From: Neomelitea salexigens DSM 19753
Lineage (GTDB): Bacteria > Pseudomonadota > Gammaproteobacteria > Pseudomonadales > Spongiibacteraceae
Direction of reading: 5' to 3'
NCBI RefSeq assembly: GCF_000422345.1
Contig: NZ_AULP01000005.1
Span: forward strand, 62,001-126,000
DNA length: 64,000 bases
The position numbers and the translations under genes were made by a program. This document shows, piece after piece, positions 1 to 8,258 of this stretch (its first letter is position 1; each line of letters starts with the position of its first letter). Below the pieces are notes generated by a model that searched no databases, was not told the origin of the DNA, and was given only the letters and a program-made list of their open reading frames with translations.

Positions 1-387
1 GCCCATCACCCAGGTAGCAAAATAACGGCGCGGCGCATCCAACCAAAAGGCCGTCGGATACGGGGGAGTATCCTGGTGAGGGCTCTGACAAAAGTCAGTG
101 AGATAAGGGTTGCTGCTGTATGCATGCTGCTGGGGTGCGCGCTGCGCCAGGGTGTAATTGGTGGGGTTCAGCGGCAAGCCGGGGAATTCGATAATGCCCC
201 ATTCAAAAATTTCCTTGCGCAGCTGCTGCATGAAGTCGTAGGCCGAGGCATTAAAAGGGTGGCAGCCGTGCAGCGCTTCCGGCACCACGATACGAAGCCC
301 CAACAGGCGGCCATCCAGGCGATAGCACCCCCTAGTAACTGTGCATTCTGCAGCGATGTCATCAAAGCTAAAGGCTGGGCGGGACAT
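1..387 (-). CDS. Partial unknown protein (N-terminal 129 residues)
   Basis: An open leftward frame starts at ATG 387 (MSRPAFSFDDIAAE) and runs off the left edge without a stop, so only the N-terminus is visible. I do not recognise the family. A His-x-Asp pair followed by an aromatic/Pro-rich stretch (HQDTPPYPTAFWL, about residues 100-112) could be the metal-binding start of an Fe(II)-dependent oxygenase fold, but that rests on a short motif only. It is divergent from ppiC, with 81 bases between the starts. The overlapping rightward frame is its antisense shadow and was not annotated. Confidence 0.55.
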   Translation of the reverse strand, partial: MSRPAFSFDDIAAECTVTRGCYRLDGRLLGLRIVVPEALHGCHPFNASAYDFMQQLRKEIFEWGIIEFPGLPLNPTNYTLAQRAPQQHAYSSNPYLTDFCQSPHQDTPPYPTAFWLDAPRRYFATWVMG

Positions 388-468
388 ACACACTCTGAAC
401 TATTCGCGACCGTAGGCCCGCCACATTATAATCAGCCTCCCCTAATTACCAGCCCGGGAATGCCAGCA

Positions 469-747
469 ATGAACACAGCAATGGCGCGCCACATCCTTGT
501 CGCGACGGAGGCCGAAGCCTTGGATATCAAACGCCGCCTATCGAAAGGGCAGGCCTTTGATGTGCTGGCACGCAAGTATTCCAAGTGCCCCTCAGCGAAG
601 AAAGGCGGCGATCTCGGCGAAGTTCGCCGCCGACAAATGGTGCCCAGCATCGACAAGGTGATTTTCAATAACGCCCTGCGCCAGACCCACGGCCCGATCA
701 AGAGTAAGTTCGGCTATCACTTGGTGCAGGTGTATTTTCGCGGTTAA
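469..747 (+). CDS. ppiC: Parvulin-type peptidyl-prolyl cis-trans isomerase
   Basis: A 92-residue single-domain parvulin (PpiC family) that catalyses cis-trans isomerisation of X-Pro bonds in folding proteins, cytoplasmic because no signal peptide is present. The whole protein is the rotamase domain: N-terminal ARHILVATEAEA, the middle motif YSKCPSAKKGGDLGEV, the MVP segment and the C-terminal FGYHLVQV. These match E. coli PpiC in order and length (about 93 residues). I chose ATG 469 because GGGAA lies 8 bases upstream; ATG 460 and ATG 481 are in-frame alternatives. The frame stays open far upstream, but that part is antisense to the neighbouring gene. It converges on the PepSY gene, overlapping its end by 4 bases. 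Confidence 0.9.
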   Translation: MNTAMARHILVATEAEALDIKRRLSKGQAFDVLARKYSKCPSAKKGGDLGEVRRRQMVPSIDKVIFNNALRQTHGPIKSKFGYHLVQVYFRG

Positions 748-2222
748 GCGCGGCGCCTGCCGGGCCGTGTCTGAAGGCGTTTCACAGCGATGATTATTGC
801 GGTTATCGAAAAGCCAGCCCCCAACACCATCATCGCAATCACCAATACATCCCAGAGAGGGCGACGGTTCAGCAGCGGCAAAAAGTCCCAGCTATGCAAG
901 CCGTTGTATAACCAGCGCCGCAATCGCTCGCGCTGGTTCAGCCTGCCACGCAGCTCACCCGTGAGCGGGTCAATGTGGAACCACGTTGCCTGAGGGTCGT
1001 CAAAATGCAGCCGCAGAACCGGCAACGGACGATAGCGCTGGTGGTGGCTGTAGTAGTACACGTCGTGCTCGGTCAGTACCTCAAGCCGGTAGCCGTGGCC
1101 GGGCAGCAGCTGCGCTGCGGCGTCGGCGACCTTCGCCGCCATCACCTGCTCATGCTGCCAGGACAGCGGCCGCAGCAGGTCTGTGTGGCGGGGGGAGCGC
1201 GAGCCAAGCATGTAGTATTCGCCGCCCAATCGTCGCCAATGCAGCTCTCTGTATTCCCCACTACTGAGAGCCTGTTGAAGCGCAGGCAGCGACGCCACCT
1301 CATCCGCGATTTCCCCGCCTCCGTAGTAGCGCTGCACTTGTCGTGAGTAGGGCTCGCCAGACGAAAAAATTCCCCACGGGCTCATCGACATCAAACCGCT
1401 GAACATATAGGTGGCGAAGAAGAATACGCAGATCAGCCCCAATACGTGGTGCCATTTCATCACCCCACGATAGGGGCTATAGCGACGCCCCTTGTAGGGT
1501 TTGTGCAGCCGCACACGCCAAACGCCGACAACGGCCCCACTGACAATAGACAACAGCCCCAATAGCGATAGAGCAATTACCAGCTGCGCCCACAGTTCTC
1601 CGTGGCGACGCAGCGCCGCCGGATAGAGCCAATGCAGGTTGGCCCCCAGCCAATTCCAGCCGCGTTCAAAGCGCGTGGTATCACGCAGCACCTGGCCCGT
1701 TTGCGACGACAAATAAAGCTGAAGCCCATCCTCGGCGCCAAGATCCACCCGAAAGAGCGGGCGATGCTGACGCAAGCTCGACGACAAGCTCCATTGGTCG
1801 TAGTCGATACTCGCCACCGATACCACCCTGGCGTCACCGGCAGCCAGGCGACCACTGCGCCGGGCAAAGGCCTGCGCAAGCCCGACGGCCTCCTCCGTAG
1901 AGATTGCTGCGACGGGCTCGGCTGTATCAGCGTAATACTGCTCTGTTCGGCCGTCGCTGAAACCGGCAACATAGACAGCGCGATTGCCAATGGAACGCAG
2001 ACTGAGCTGAGTAACATCCGCCTCGCTCAACAACTGCCCCGGAGGAACGGCAACGGCAGAAGCCTGCAGCGGCGGCAAGCCGGCCAGTCGTTCCTCCTCG
2101 CTCAAGCCAGGATAAGGCACATACATCAATACAATGCCGCTGATGAACCACATGGCAAAGAGCAGGCACATGGCCACGCCCAGCCAGCGATGCCACAGGT
2201 ATAAATACCGTTTTAGTTTCAT
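744..2222 (-). CDS. PepSY-type iron/corrinoid-associated inner-membrane protein
   Basis: A 492-residue membrane protein of the PepSY-associated TM-helix family, which commonly accompanies TonB siderophore receptors and in some members reduces or handles imported metal. Four hydrophobic segments are visible: after the N-terminal HRWLG (residues 12-35), near LWAQLVIALSLLGLLSIVSG, after MKWHHVLGL, and at the C-terminus (LWDVLVIAMMVLGAG). Conserved His residues sit at the starts of helices (HRW, KWHH, LHSW), as expected for haem or metal binding. ATG 2222 is preceded by GAGG and lies 11 bases after the receptor stop, so this is the second gene of the riboswitch-controlled transcript. An upstream extension to 2288 would overlap the receptor and is unlikely. 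The transported substrate is not known. Confidence 0.85.
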   Translation of the reverse strand: MKLKRYLYLWHRWLGVAMCLLFAMWFISGIVLMYVPYPGLSEEERLAGLPPLQASAVAVPPGQLLSEADVTQLSLRSIGNRAVYVAGFSDGRTEQYYADTAEPVAAISTEEAVGLAQAFARRSGRLAAGDARVVSVASIDYDQWSLSSSLRQHRPLFRVDLGAEDGLQLYLSSQTGQVLRDTTRFERGWNWLGANLHWLYPAALRRHGELWAQLVIALSLLGLLSIVSGAVVGVWRVRLHKPYKGRRYSPYRGVMKWHHVLGLICVFFFATYMFSGLMSMSPWGIFSSGEPYSRQVQRYYGGGEIADEVASLPALQQALSSGEYRELHWRRLGGEYYMLGSRSPRHTDLLRPLSWQHEQVMAAKVADAAAQLLPGHGYRLEVLTEHDVYYYSHHQRYRPLPVLRLHFDDPQATWFHIDPLTGELRGRLNQRERLRRWLYNGLHSWDFLPLLNRRPLWDVLVIAMMVLGAGFSITAIIIAVKRLQTRPGRRRA

Positions 2223-2233
2223 CGCACCGCCCC

Positions 2234-4339
2234 TCAGAAGCGATAATTCACACTGAGGTCGGCAGCCCGTCCATCTGCCAGGATCCACTGGTCACCATAG
2301 GGTGCCAACACATAGTCGCGGGTGTCAGACAGATTTTTACCGCGCAAACTTATTTGCAGGGCATCACTGAGCTGCCAGTGAAGCGCCGCGTCGTAGACCC
2401 GATAGGACGGCAGTACCGAGGTATTACTGTCGTTGGCATAGCGCTTACCCACATAGCGCAGGCCCGCACCGAGCTGCCAGTGAGGGTGAAACTGCCAACG
2501 CAGCCACAGGTTGGCGGTTTTCTCGGCAACATTGCGCGGGGTGTTCCGAGAGAGATCATCGCCGCTTTTAACGAACTCCTCATAACGCGCCCGCGCCAAC
2601 GCCAGATTAAAATCCAGGCTGACCGACTCGCTTAATTGTGAATACACCTCCCACTCGATGCCTCGGGAAGATTGCTCACCAATTTGCCGTTGCACGCCGC
2701 CGGGGTCTGCGCTCAACAGGTCGCGCTTAACGATATCGTATACCGCTAAACTGGTTTGCAAGCGCCCCTGCCAATGCTGCTGTTTTACGCCGAGCTCTAC
2801 TTGCTCACCCTTGGCCAGCTCCACATCATCATTCACCGATGTCAGCACCGACCCAATCGGGTCGAGTGCGCGGCTGTATTGCGCATAGATAGAGGTTTCC
2901 TCTGACGGCTGGTAAACCGCACCAACACGCCAACTGCCGCCACTGGGCGAGGACGTGCTGCGCGACGCGCTCTGGCCGTTGCTGCGCGCAACGTCGTTGC
3001 GCTCGATCTCAAGCCGGTCATAGCGCAAGCCCAACACGGCACTCCATTGCGGCGTGATTTGCAGATGATCGTCGAGAAATAAGGCCACTTGCTGTGTATC
3101 ACTGCTGAAGTCATCGCTGGTGGCACTCTGCACACCGTCGCGCCAACGGCCCGGCGCAGGCTGCTCCAGGTCGACGCTAGTGCTGCCTTGGTAAGGAGAG
3201 TTGTTGCGGTGGCTAAAGGCGATATCGTTCACTTCCAGACCGATGTTGAATCGGTTGTCACGCCCCAGTAGGGGTTGCGCTAAGGTGACATCCGCGCGAT
3301 AGCCCAACTGCTCCTGGTCGTGCAGGATTTCCAGATAGAAACTCCGGTCCACCTCACCAGAGGCCGAGTTGTAGGCGTAACTCTCAACATTGCGCCAGTG
3401 GCGATCGGCACGCATGTAGTAGAGTTCACTGCGCAGTACCGCCGCCTCGCTGATCTGCCAAGTGGCAGAGAGCCGCGGCCACAAATCCTGGTAAGACACG
3501 ATGGCATCGCTAACATTGTAATTGTTGCGGCGTGTCGACGGATGCACCCGACCATCGACCAGTGGCGTTCCCCAGTACGGCGCGGCATCAGTGTCGGCAA
3601 TATCAACGTCAAACTGCCACGATAACTGCGCCGTCTGCTGAAACAAGACACCAACCGCCAGCGCCTGCCGATGCTCATCGGCGCGATCCACGTAACCATC
3701 GCTGCGGTGATCCACCGCATCAATGCGGTAGGCAAGTTTGTCGGATACCGCATCCCCCAGGCCCAGCGCAAAACGTCGCAAACCAAAACTGCCTGCACTG
3801 ATATCAAGCTCATTCGGCGCCTTCTCGAAGGACGGTTTTTTCGGCACGTAATTCACCGTGGCGCCAATGGCGCCCACACCATTGATAACCGAACCAGGGC
3901 CACGCAGCACCTCAATGCGCGCCATTGTCCAAGTGTCGGCAGGGAAGCTGACCGTGCCACTGCCCACATACAAGCGCTTGCCATCATAGGTGCTAACCAC
4001 CGAGCTGTGCCCGGCGAACCCGCGAACGGACGTGGCACTGCCGCCATTTCCCGGCGAGGCATTGGCGGCGAAGCCCGCCGCCCGCGTTAGCGCAGACAAG
4101 CCCGAGAAGTCGCCCTTTTCAGCAATGTCTTCTCCGGTGATGACCGCCACGCTGGCGGGAATTTCCATCACGGTTAAGCCCAGCCGAGACCCGGCCCGGT
4201 GTTGCTCATACAAGGATAAGCCCGCCGACGTGTCGGCTTCGGCGGTCACCGCCATTTCTTCAAGTTGAAGATGCTCCGCAAAATTTGGCGCGCACCACAC
4301 CAGCCCGCTGCACAGCAGCAAACATCGCGCATTGTTCAT
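2234..4339 (-). CDS. TonB-dependent outer-membrane receptor under B12 riboswitch
   Basis: A 701-residue TonB-dependent receptor of the siderophore-receptor superfamily. A signal peptide (ending near NFAEH) is followed by a TonB-box-like EEMAVTA, a plug domain (about residues 50-165, with IPASVAVITGEDI and IEVLRGPGSVINGVGA) and a 22-strand barrel ending in the expected terminal aromatic (VNYRF). There is no N-terminal signalling domain. By sequence alone it groups with the FpvA/FecA-like siderophore receptors. The leader, however, carries a cobalamin riboswitch, so the cargo is more likely a corrinoid, cobalt, or something whose uptake is linked to B12 status. It is co-directional with the PepSY gene 11 bases downstream. 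Confidence 0.92.
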   Translation of the reverse strand: MNNARCLLLCSGLVWCAPNFAEHLQLEEMAVTAEADTSAGLSLYEQHRAGSRLGLTVMEIPASVAVITGEDIAEKGDFSGLSALTRAAGFAANASPGNGGSATSVRGFAGHSSVVSTYDGKRLYVGSGTVSFPADTWTMARIEVLRGPGSVINGVGAIGATVNYVPKKPSFEKAPNELDISAGSFGLRRFALGLGDAVSDKLAYRIDAVDHRSDGYVDRADEHRQALAVGVLFQQTAQLSWQFDVDIADTDAAPYWGTPLVDGRVHPSTRRNNYNVSDAIVSYQDLWPRLSATWQISEAAVLRSELYYMRADRHWRNVESYAYNSASGEVDRSFYLEILHDQEQLGYRADVTLAQPLLGRDNRFNIGLEVNDIAFSHRNNSPYQGSTSVDLEQPAPGRWRDGVQSATSDDFSSDTQQVALFLDDHLQITPQWSAVLGLRYDRLEIERNDVARSNGQSASRSTSSPSGGSWRVGAVYQPSEETSIYAQYSRALDPIGSVLTSVNDDVELAKGEQVELGVKQQHWQGRLQTSLAVYDIVKRDLLSADPGGVQRQIGEQSSRGIEWEVYSQLSESVSLDFNLALARARYEEFVKSGDDLSRNTPRNVAEKTANLWLRWQFHPHWQLGAGLRYVGKRYANDSNTSVLPSYRVYDAALHWQLSDALQISLRGKNLSDTRDYVLAPYGDQWILADGRAADLSVNYRF

Positions 4340-4464
4340 TGTGAAACCTCAAACGTAAGTTAAAAAACGCATGAGGGAGGGGACGAGGGAATTCGACAGC
4401 GAGCCGCAAGGGCCAGAAGAAGTCCAACGCATGAAGCCCTCCGCTTCATTGCTGTTAACGTCTA

Positions 4465-4595
4465 AAGGCCGGTATCGGGCTCTCATCGAAATGATCACCG
4501 TTGCGGGGGCAGCGTTGGATTCACCTTGGCGGTTTACCAAACTTCCCGTTTAACCTGCCAGACCGATTGCTCGTATCGACAGGCACCTTCAGAGC
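4465..4595 (-). promoter_or_regulatory. Cobalamin (B12) riboswitch
   Basis: Read leftward, the leader of the TonB receptor contains the conserved cobalamin-riboswitch boxes in order: AAGGTGCC at the 5' side, GTTAAACGGGAA, a GGTGAATCC segment, the B12-box core GCTGCCCCCGCAACGGT, and the closing AGCCCGATACCGGCC. These match the class I consensus in sequence, order and spacing. A 7-bp hairpin (4431-4449, loop CCTCC on the + strand) follows directly and could be the kissing-loop or expression-platform stem. Cobalamin binding would be expected to lower expression of the receptor and of the PepSY gene behind it. Confidence 0.92.
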
Positions 4596-4635
4596 GCGGG
4601 GGAGCATACCACAGCGCGCCCGCTGTACAAGCTTG

Positions 4636-5175
4636 TCAGGCCAGCAAGGCAAGAATCAGAAATAGCGCTGTGCCGGACAAGCTCAGCTGTAGGGTGCGTG
4701 TTTTCAGCCCTTTTGAGGCCAAACCCAAATACAAACCACTGAGCATAATCACGACCAATGCCATCGAGAATGCGATTTCAAACTGCTTATACAACGTGGG
4801 GCCGTGCCCCTTGTGCAGCTCGATTAAGGCGGCAATCAGATCGGGCTTGGCAGCGACAATATGCAGGCCATCGTCGCGCTGCAACAGCTGATAGAACTGG
4901 CGGTTGGTCGGGCGAGTATCCAGGTTTTCGCCGCGGTGCTTCAAATATTGGAAGTTGCTGTTAAGGCCCTGCTCTTGGAGTAAGTCGCGCACCTGTTGCT
5001 CGAGGCCGGGGCTTTGGGTATCGATCTTTACCGGCACAACGGCTACGGTCTCTTTTTCAATACTGCCCTTTACACCCAACAGGTAGAGACCACCTGAGAG
5101 CGCCATGATCACCACCATCGGCGCAAAGAACGCGGCTAAATACAGGTGGATATTGATAACTAGCTTTCTGGACAT
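4636..5175 (-). CDS. Small PepSY-associated membrane protein
   Basis: A 179-residue protein with an N-terminal hydrophobic helix (INIHLYLAAFFAPMVVIMALSGGLYLLG, about residues 7-34), a periplasmic stretch, and two C-terminal helices (about residues 132-178, IAFSMALVVIMLSGLYLGLA and LSLSGTALFLILALLA). The His in NIHLYLAAF and the general layout fit the PepSY-associated TM family, at about a third of the usual length. It lies upstream of the riboswitch on the same strand, 86 bases after the outer-membrane gene, so it may share that gene's transcript rather than the riboswitch-controlled one. Function in metal or corrinoid uptake is inferred from position only. Confidence 0.75.
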   Translation of the reverse strand: MSRKLVINIHLYLAAFFAPMVVIMALSGGLYLLGVKGSIEKETVAVVPVKIDTQSPGLEQQVRDLLQEQGLNSNFQYLKHRGENLDTRPTNRQFYQLLQRDDGLHIVAAKPDLIAALIELHKGHGPTLYKQFEIAFSMALVVIMLSGLYLGLASKGLKTRTLQLSLSGTALFLILALLA

Positions 5176-5261
5176 TACTGCACTCCCTTACAACCAAAAA
5201 TGGCATGCCAGAATAGCATGCCATTGATGTCGGAGTTTGACCTAGCTCTATGACAGGCGCA

Positions 5262-6305
5262 TTAAAATGCGTATTGCCAGCCTGCGGTTAGCGTCGAGTC
5301 CAGTTCCATTTGCGGACCGCCCAAGTGCTGATAAACCGGTTCGCCATATTCCAGCGCCAGCCGGTGCCCTTTCGCAGCCCCTTTCAGGAACAGGTAATTG
5401 AGTCCCAATGAGAGCTCGCTGCGCTCGCCGCCCTGCGCATCGGGGTCCGCCGTTGGCACCATCATCGGATTCAGGTCGTCTCGCGCGCCGTCGATATTTC
5501 CCCAGGCGCTGTGGGTTAAGCGCAGCGAAGCGCTCAACGCCGGAGAGAAGCTGTGCGCCAACCAGGCACTCACTTGGGCGCGGTTGCCAAGGCGGTAGTC
5601 GTTGTCGTTATAGTCACTGCGAATGGTCAACGCCAGCTGGGCGCCCCAGCTCAGTGACGCGTCCTGACCACTGTAAGTAACACCCGGCAGCAGGTCGACA
5701 CTGCCACTACCCAGTTGCATGCGGTAGGGCAACTTAGCATTTTTCATTGCGGGCGTATCATCGCGCTCGTCAATGCTACCGGTTGGCAAGCTAAGCCCAA
5801 GGTTGGCGTGCACTCGGTGGGCATGATCAGCAGAGGTATAAAGCGTGACCAGCGCCGAGGCCTTCACGTCGCCCCAACCACTGCTCTCCGTCGTGAAGCG
5901 GCCACCCATACGCGTTTGGTGGTCCATTTCATTACTCAGATAGGGCAGCATAAACATCAGCGTTACGTCATCGCCGGGTGCATACATGGCACCAAACATA
6001 TGCATTTCCATATCCATGCTTAGCGGCGCAACCATATAGGGGCCGGGGTTCATCATCGTGCCGGTAATCTCTCTGGCAGAGAGCGAGTCACCGCCGTCGA
6101 GGTTGCCTTCCATCTCCATCGCCATATAGCGATAGGAGAACATCCACTCACCCGCTTTGTGGGTGTGGTCGCCCATCACCCCGATAGGCCCATGCGAGGC
6201 GGCACCCAACGACGCGACTGGCGACACGCCTTCGTGAGCAAAAACCAAGTTTGAGCTTAACAGCGCCGCAGACAGCAGTGCCGTGCAAAGAGTAGAGCGG
6301 GACAT
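5262..6305 (-). CDS. Met/His-rich outer-membrane protein (Phenol_MetA_deg/transporter-like)
   Basis: A 347-residue predicted outer-membrane beta-barrel with a signal peptide cleaved after LVFA, exposing HEGVSP. The mature N-terminus is unusually rich in His and Met (HGPIGVMGDHTHKAGEWM, then many Met in the next 80 residues), typical of proteins found near copper or other soft-metal genes. Amphipathic strands alternate to the C-terminal aromatic (GWQYAF). The family is the broad 'transporter/MetA-pathway of phenol degradation' group with no assigned substrate. It is divergent from the RegB-like sensor kinase (143 bases between starts), so both could share control elements. Confidence 0.75.
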   Translation of the reverse strand: MSRSTLCTALLSAALLSSNLVFAHEGVSPVASLGAASHGPIGVMGDHTHKAGEWMFSYRYMAMEMEGNLDGGDSLSAREITGTMMNPGPYMVAPLSMDMEMHMFGAMYAPGDDVTLMFMLPYLSNEMDHQTRMGGRFTTESSGWGDVKASALVTLYTSADHAHRVHANLGLSLPTGSIDERDDTPAMKNAKLPYRMQLGSGSVDLLPGVTYSGQDASLSWGAQLALTIRSDYNDNDYRLGNRAQVSAWLAHSFSPALSASLRLTHSAWGNIDGARDDLNPMMVPTADPDAQGGERSELSLGLNYLFLKGAAKGHRLALEYGEPVYQHLGGPQMELDSTLTAGWQYAF

Positions 6306-6447
6306 AAAATTCGCCTGTTGTTATGACTAAGCCTAAAGTGGGATGCATGGTAGCAAAATCGCCGCCACTCTCTCTGCGACAAAATGTCGCAGTCATTCGC
6401 CTGCACTGCGACAAGCGCTATACTCGGCTCTTTACTTGGAGCCGCCT

Positions 6448-7707
6448 GTGAATTCAGACATCGCCAATATGCGCCGACTCTGCGCGATTCGCAGCGTTGT
6501 CATTGCCGGGCAATTCGGCGCCCTGCAGTTTGCCAAGTATCAATTGGGTTGGCTACTTCCCTACGTAACGTTAGAGCTACTGCTGGGGATCATTGCCCTA
6601 TTCGCCGCCTTTTGTTGGTGGCGCAGCTATCAGCGCTGGCCTGTTACCGACTTAGAATTTTTCGTTCAACTCTGCATAGATGTCGCCGGCTTTACCGCCG
6701 TTCTGTATCTCTCCGGTGGCAGCAGTAACCCCTTTATCTCTTATTTGTTAGTGCCGCTGTGTATCTCAGCCACAACACTGCCACTGCGCTATACCTGGGG
6801 CTTGGTCATCGTATCGTTGCTGGCATATGGCCTGCTGCTGTTTTACTTCATTCCACTGGTGCCACTCTCGCCCCATGCCCAGCATATGCACAACGCGCCC
6901 GCCATCAATATGCATATGGTGGGGATGTGGATGAACTTCGTGGTCAGCGCCCTGCTCATCAGCTACTTTGTTTCCGCTATGGCGTCCAGCCTGCGCCAAA
7001 AAGAAAACGAACTCGCCCAGGTGCGTGAACGCCAGCTGCAAGACGAACAACTGCTCGCGGTCGCCACACTCGCGGCGGGTACGGCGCACGAACTCGGCAC
7101 CCCGCTGGCCACGATTAAGGTGATTAGCGAAGACTTGCTGGACGAAATAGACGACAACTATGCCGACGATGTAGAGGCACTTAGCGAGCAGGTCGACCAC
7201 TGCAAACAGATTCTCGATAAGTTGGTGAGCACCGCTCGCGACCTGAGCACCCAGCAAGCAGAAGCCACAGCAGTGGTTAGCTATATCGACGGTGTTATCG
7301 ACCGCTGGCAGCTTATGCGCCCCGCTTGTGCTGTTGCGGTCACTATTGCCGACGACTGCAAGAGCCTGTCCATCAACTTAGACGGCACCGTCTCGCAGAG
7401 TATTCTCAACCTGTTAAACAATGCCGCCGACGCCAGCCCCGACGATGTTGCGCTGGCGGTTCATCGCGACGACATTCATTTATACATAACGATTTGTGAC
7501 CGCGGCCCGGGCCTGCCGGGCGCGGAGGGGCGCATTCACCGCGCCTATGTCAGTACTAAAGGAAAGGGCCTCGGGCTCGGCCTATTGCTCAGCCACGCCA
7601 CGGCCGAACGCTACGGCGGCCAGCTGCAGTGGCAGCGCCGCCCGGAAGGCGGCAGTCGCCTGGAGCTAAGCCTGCCACTGGCCGCGATTACTCAGCGAAG
7701 CTATTGA
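6448..7707 (+). CDS. regB: RegB/PrrB/RoxS-like redox sensor histidine kinase
   Basis: A 419-residue membrane histidine kinase. About six hydrophobic segments fill residues 10-195, including the quinone-sensing signature GGSSNPF at residues 90-96. The H-box is HELGTPLATI with phospho-acceptor His214, followed by N-box LLNNAADAS and G-boxes DRGPGLPG and GKGLGLGL. These motifs are those of RegB/PrrB, which senses the ubiquinone redox state and phosphorylates RegA. I chose GTG 6448 because GGAG lies 6 bases upstream and the N-terminus (NMRRLCAIRSVVIAGQ) then aligns with the family; ATG 6343 would add 35 unlikely residues. The partner regulator follows 11 bases downstream. Confidence 0.9.
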   Translation: MNSDIANMRRLCAIRSVVIAGQFGALQFAKYQLGWLLPYVTLELLLGIIALFAAFCWWRSYQRWPVTDLEFFVQLCIDVAGFTAVLYLSGGSSNPFISYLLVPLCISATTLPLRYTWGLVIVSLLAYGLLLFYFIPLVPLSPHAQHMHNAPAINMHMVGMWMNFVVSALLISYFVSAMASSLRQKENELAQVRERQLQDEQLLAVATLAAGTAHELGTPLATIKVISEDLLDEIDDNYADDVEALSEQVDHCKQILDKLVSTARDLSTQQAEATAVVSYIDGVIDRWQLMRPACAVAVTIADDCKSLSINLDGTVSQSILNLLNNAADASPDDVALAVHRDDIHLYITICDRGPGLPGAEGRIHRAYVSTKGKGLGLGLLLSHATAERYGGQLQWQRRPEGGSRLELSLPLAAITQRSY

Positions 7708-7718
7708 GGGGATACGCC

Positions 7719-8258
7719 ATGACCGCTAAACGCTTTTTAGTCATTGATGATGACGACGCCTTTTGCACCGCCCTGCAACGCTCGCTAACGCGCAAAGGCT
7801 ATGAGGTAAAGCTGGCGAATAACCTCGATGAAGCCCGCGAATGCTGTCAGCAATACGTTCCGCATTATGCGGTGGTAGACCTGAAAATTGACCAAGAGTC
7901 GGGTCTGAACATTATTCCTTATCTGCGCAACCGCTTCCCCGACATACGCATGCTGATGCTGACCGGCTATTCCAGTATCGCCACCGCAGTGGATGCCATA
8001 AAACTGGGTGCAGATAATTATTTGCAGAAGCCCGCCGGCACCGCCGCGATTCTCGCCGCGCTAGAGGAGAACTCAAAGCCTGAGCCAGGGCAAGCCCCTC
8101 CCCCCAGCAACGCACCGTCGCTGGAGCGTATGACCTGGGAGCATATTCAACAGGCTCTGAAGGATAACGATGGCAATATCTCTGCCACGGCGCGGCAGCT
8201 GGGAATGCACCGGCGCACTTTGCAGCGAAAACTACAGAAGCGGCCGGTTAAGTCTTAG
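7719..8258 (+). CDS. regA: RegA/PrrA/RoxR-like response regulator
   Basis: A 179-residue response regulator. The receiver domain has the acidic pocket DDDDAF at about residues 10-15, phospho-acceptor Asp54 (VVDLKID), the Thr of MLTGYSS and the Lys of LQKPAG. A Pro-rich linker leads to a C-terminal Fis-type helix-turn-helix (ISATARQLGMHRRTLQRKLQ, about residues 150-169). This compact layout is the RegA/PrrA type, which controls respiratory and redox genes. GAGGGGAT precedes ATG 7719. It forms an operon with the kinase and ends one base before the stop of the convergent phytase-like gene. Confidence 0.92.
   Translation: MTAKRFLVIDDDDAFCTALQRSLTRKGYEVKLANNLDEARECCQQYVPHYAVVDLKIDQESGLNIIPYLRNRFPDIRMLMLTGYSSIATAVDAIKLGADNYLQKPAGTAAILAALEENSKPEPGQAPPPSNAPSLERMTWEHIQQALKDNDGNISATARQLGMHRRTLQRKLQKRPVKS

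Noticed and set aside
76-468. Long rightward open frame extending the PpiC gene upstream
   Set aside because: It is antisense to the leftward gene at the edge, shows no similarity to any parvulin N-terminus, and PpiC is a single domain of about 93 residues.
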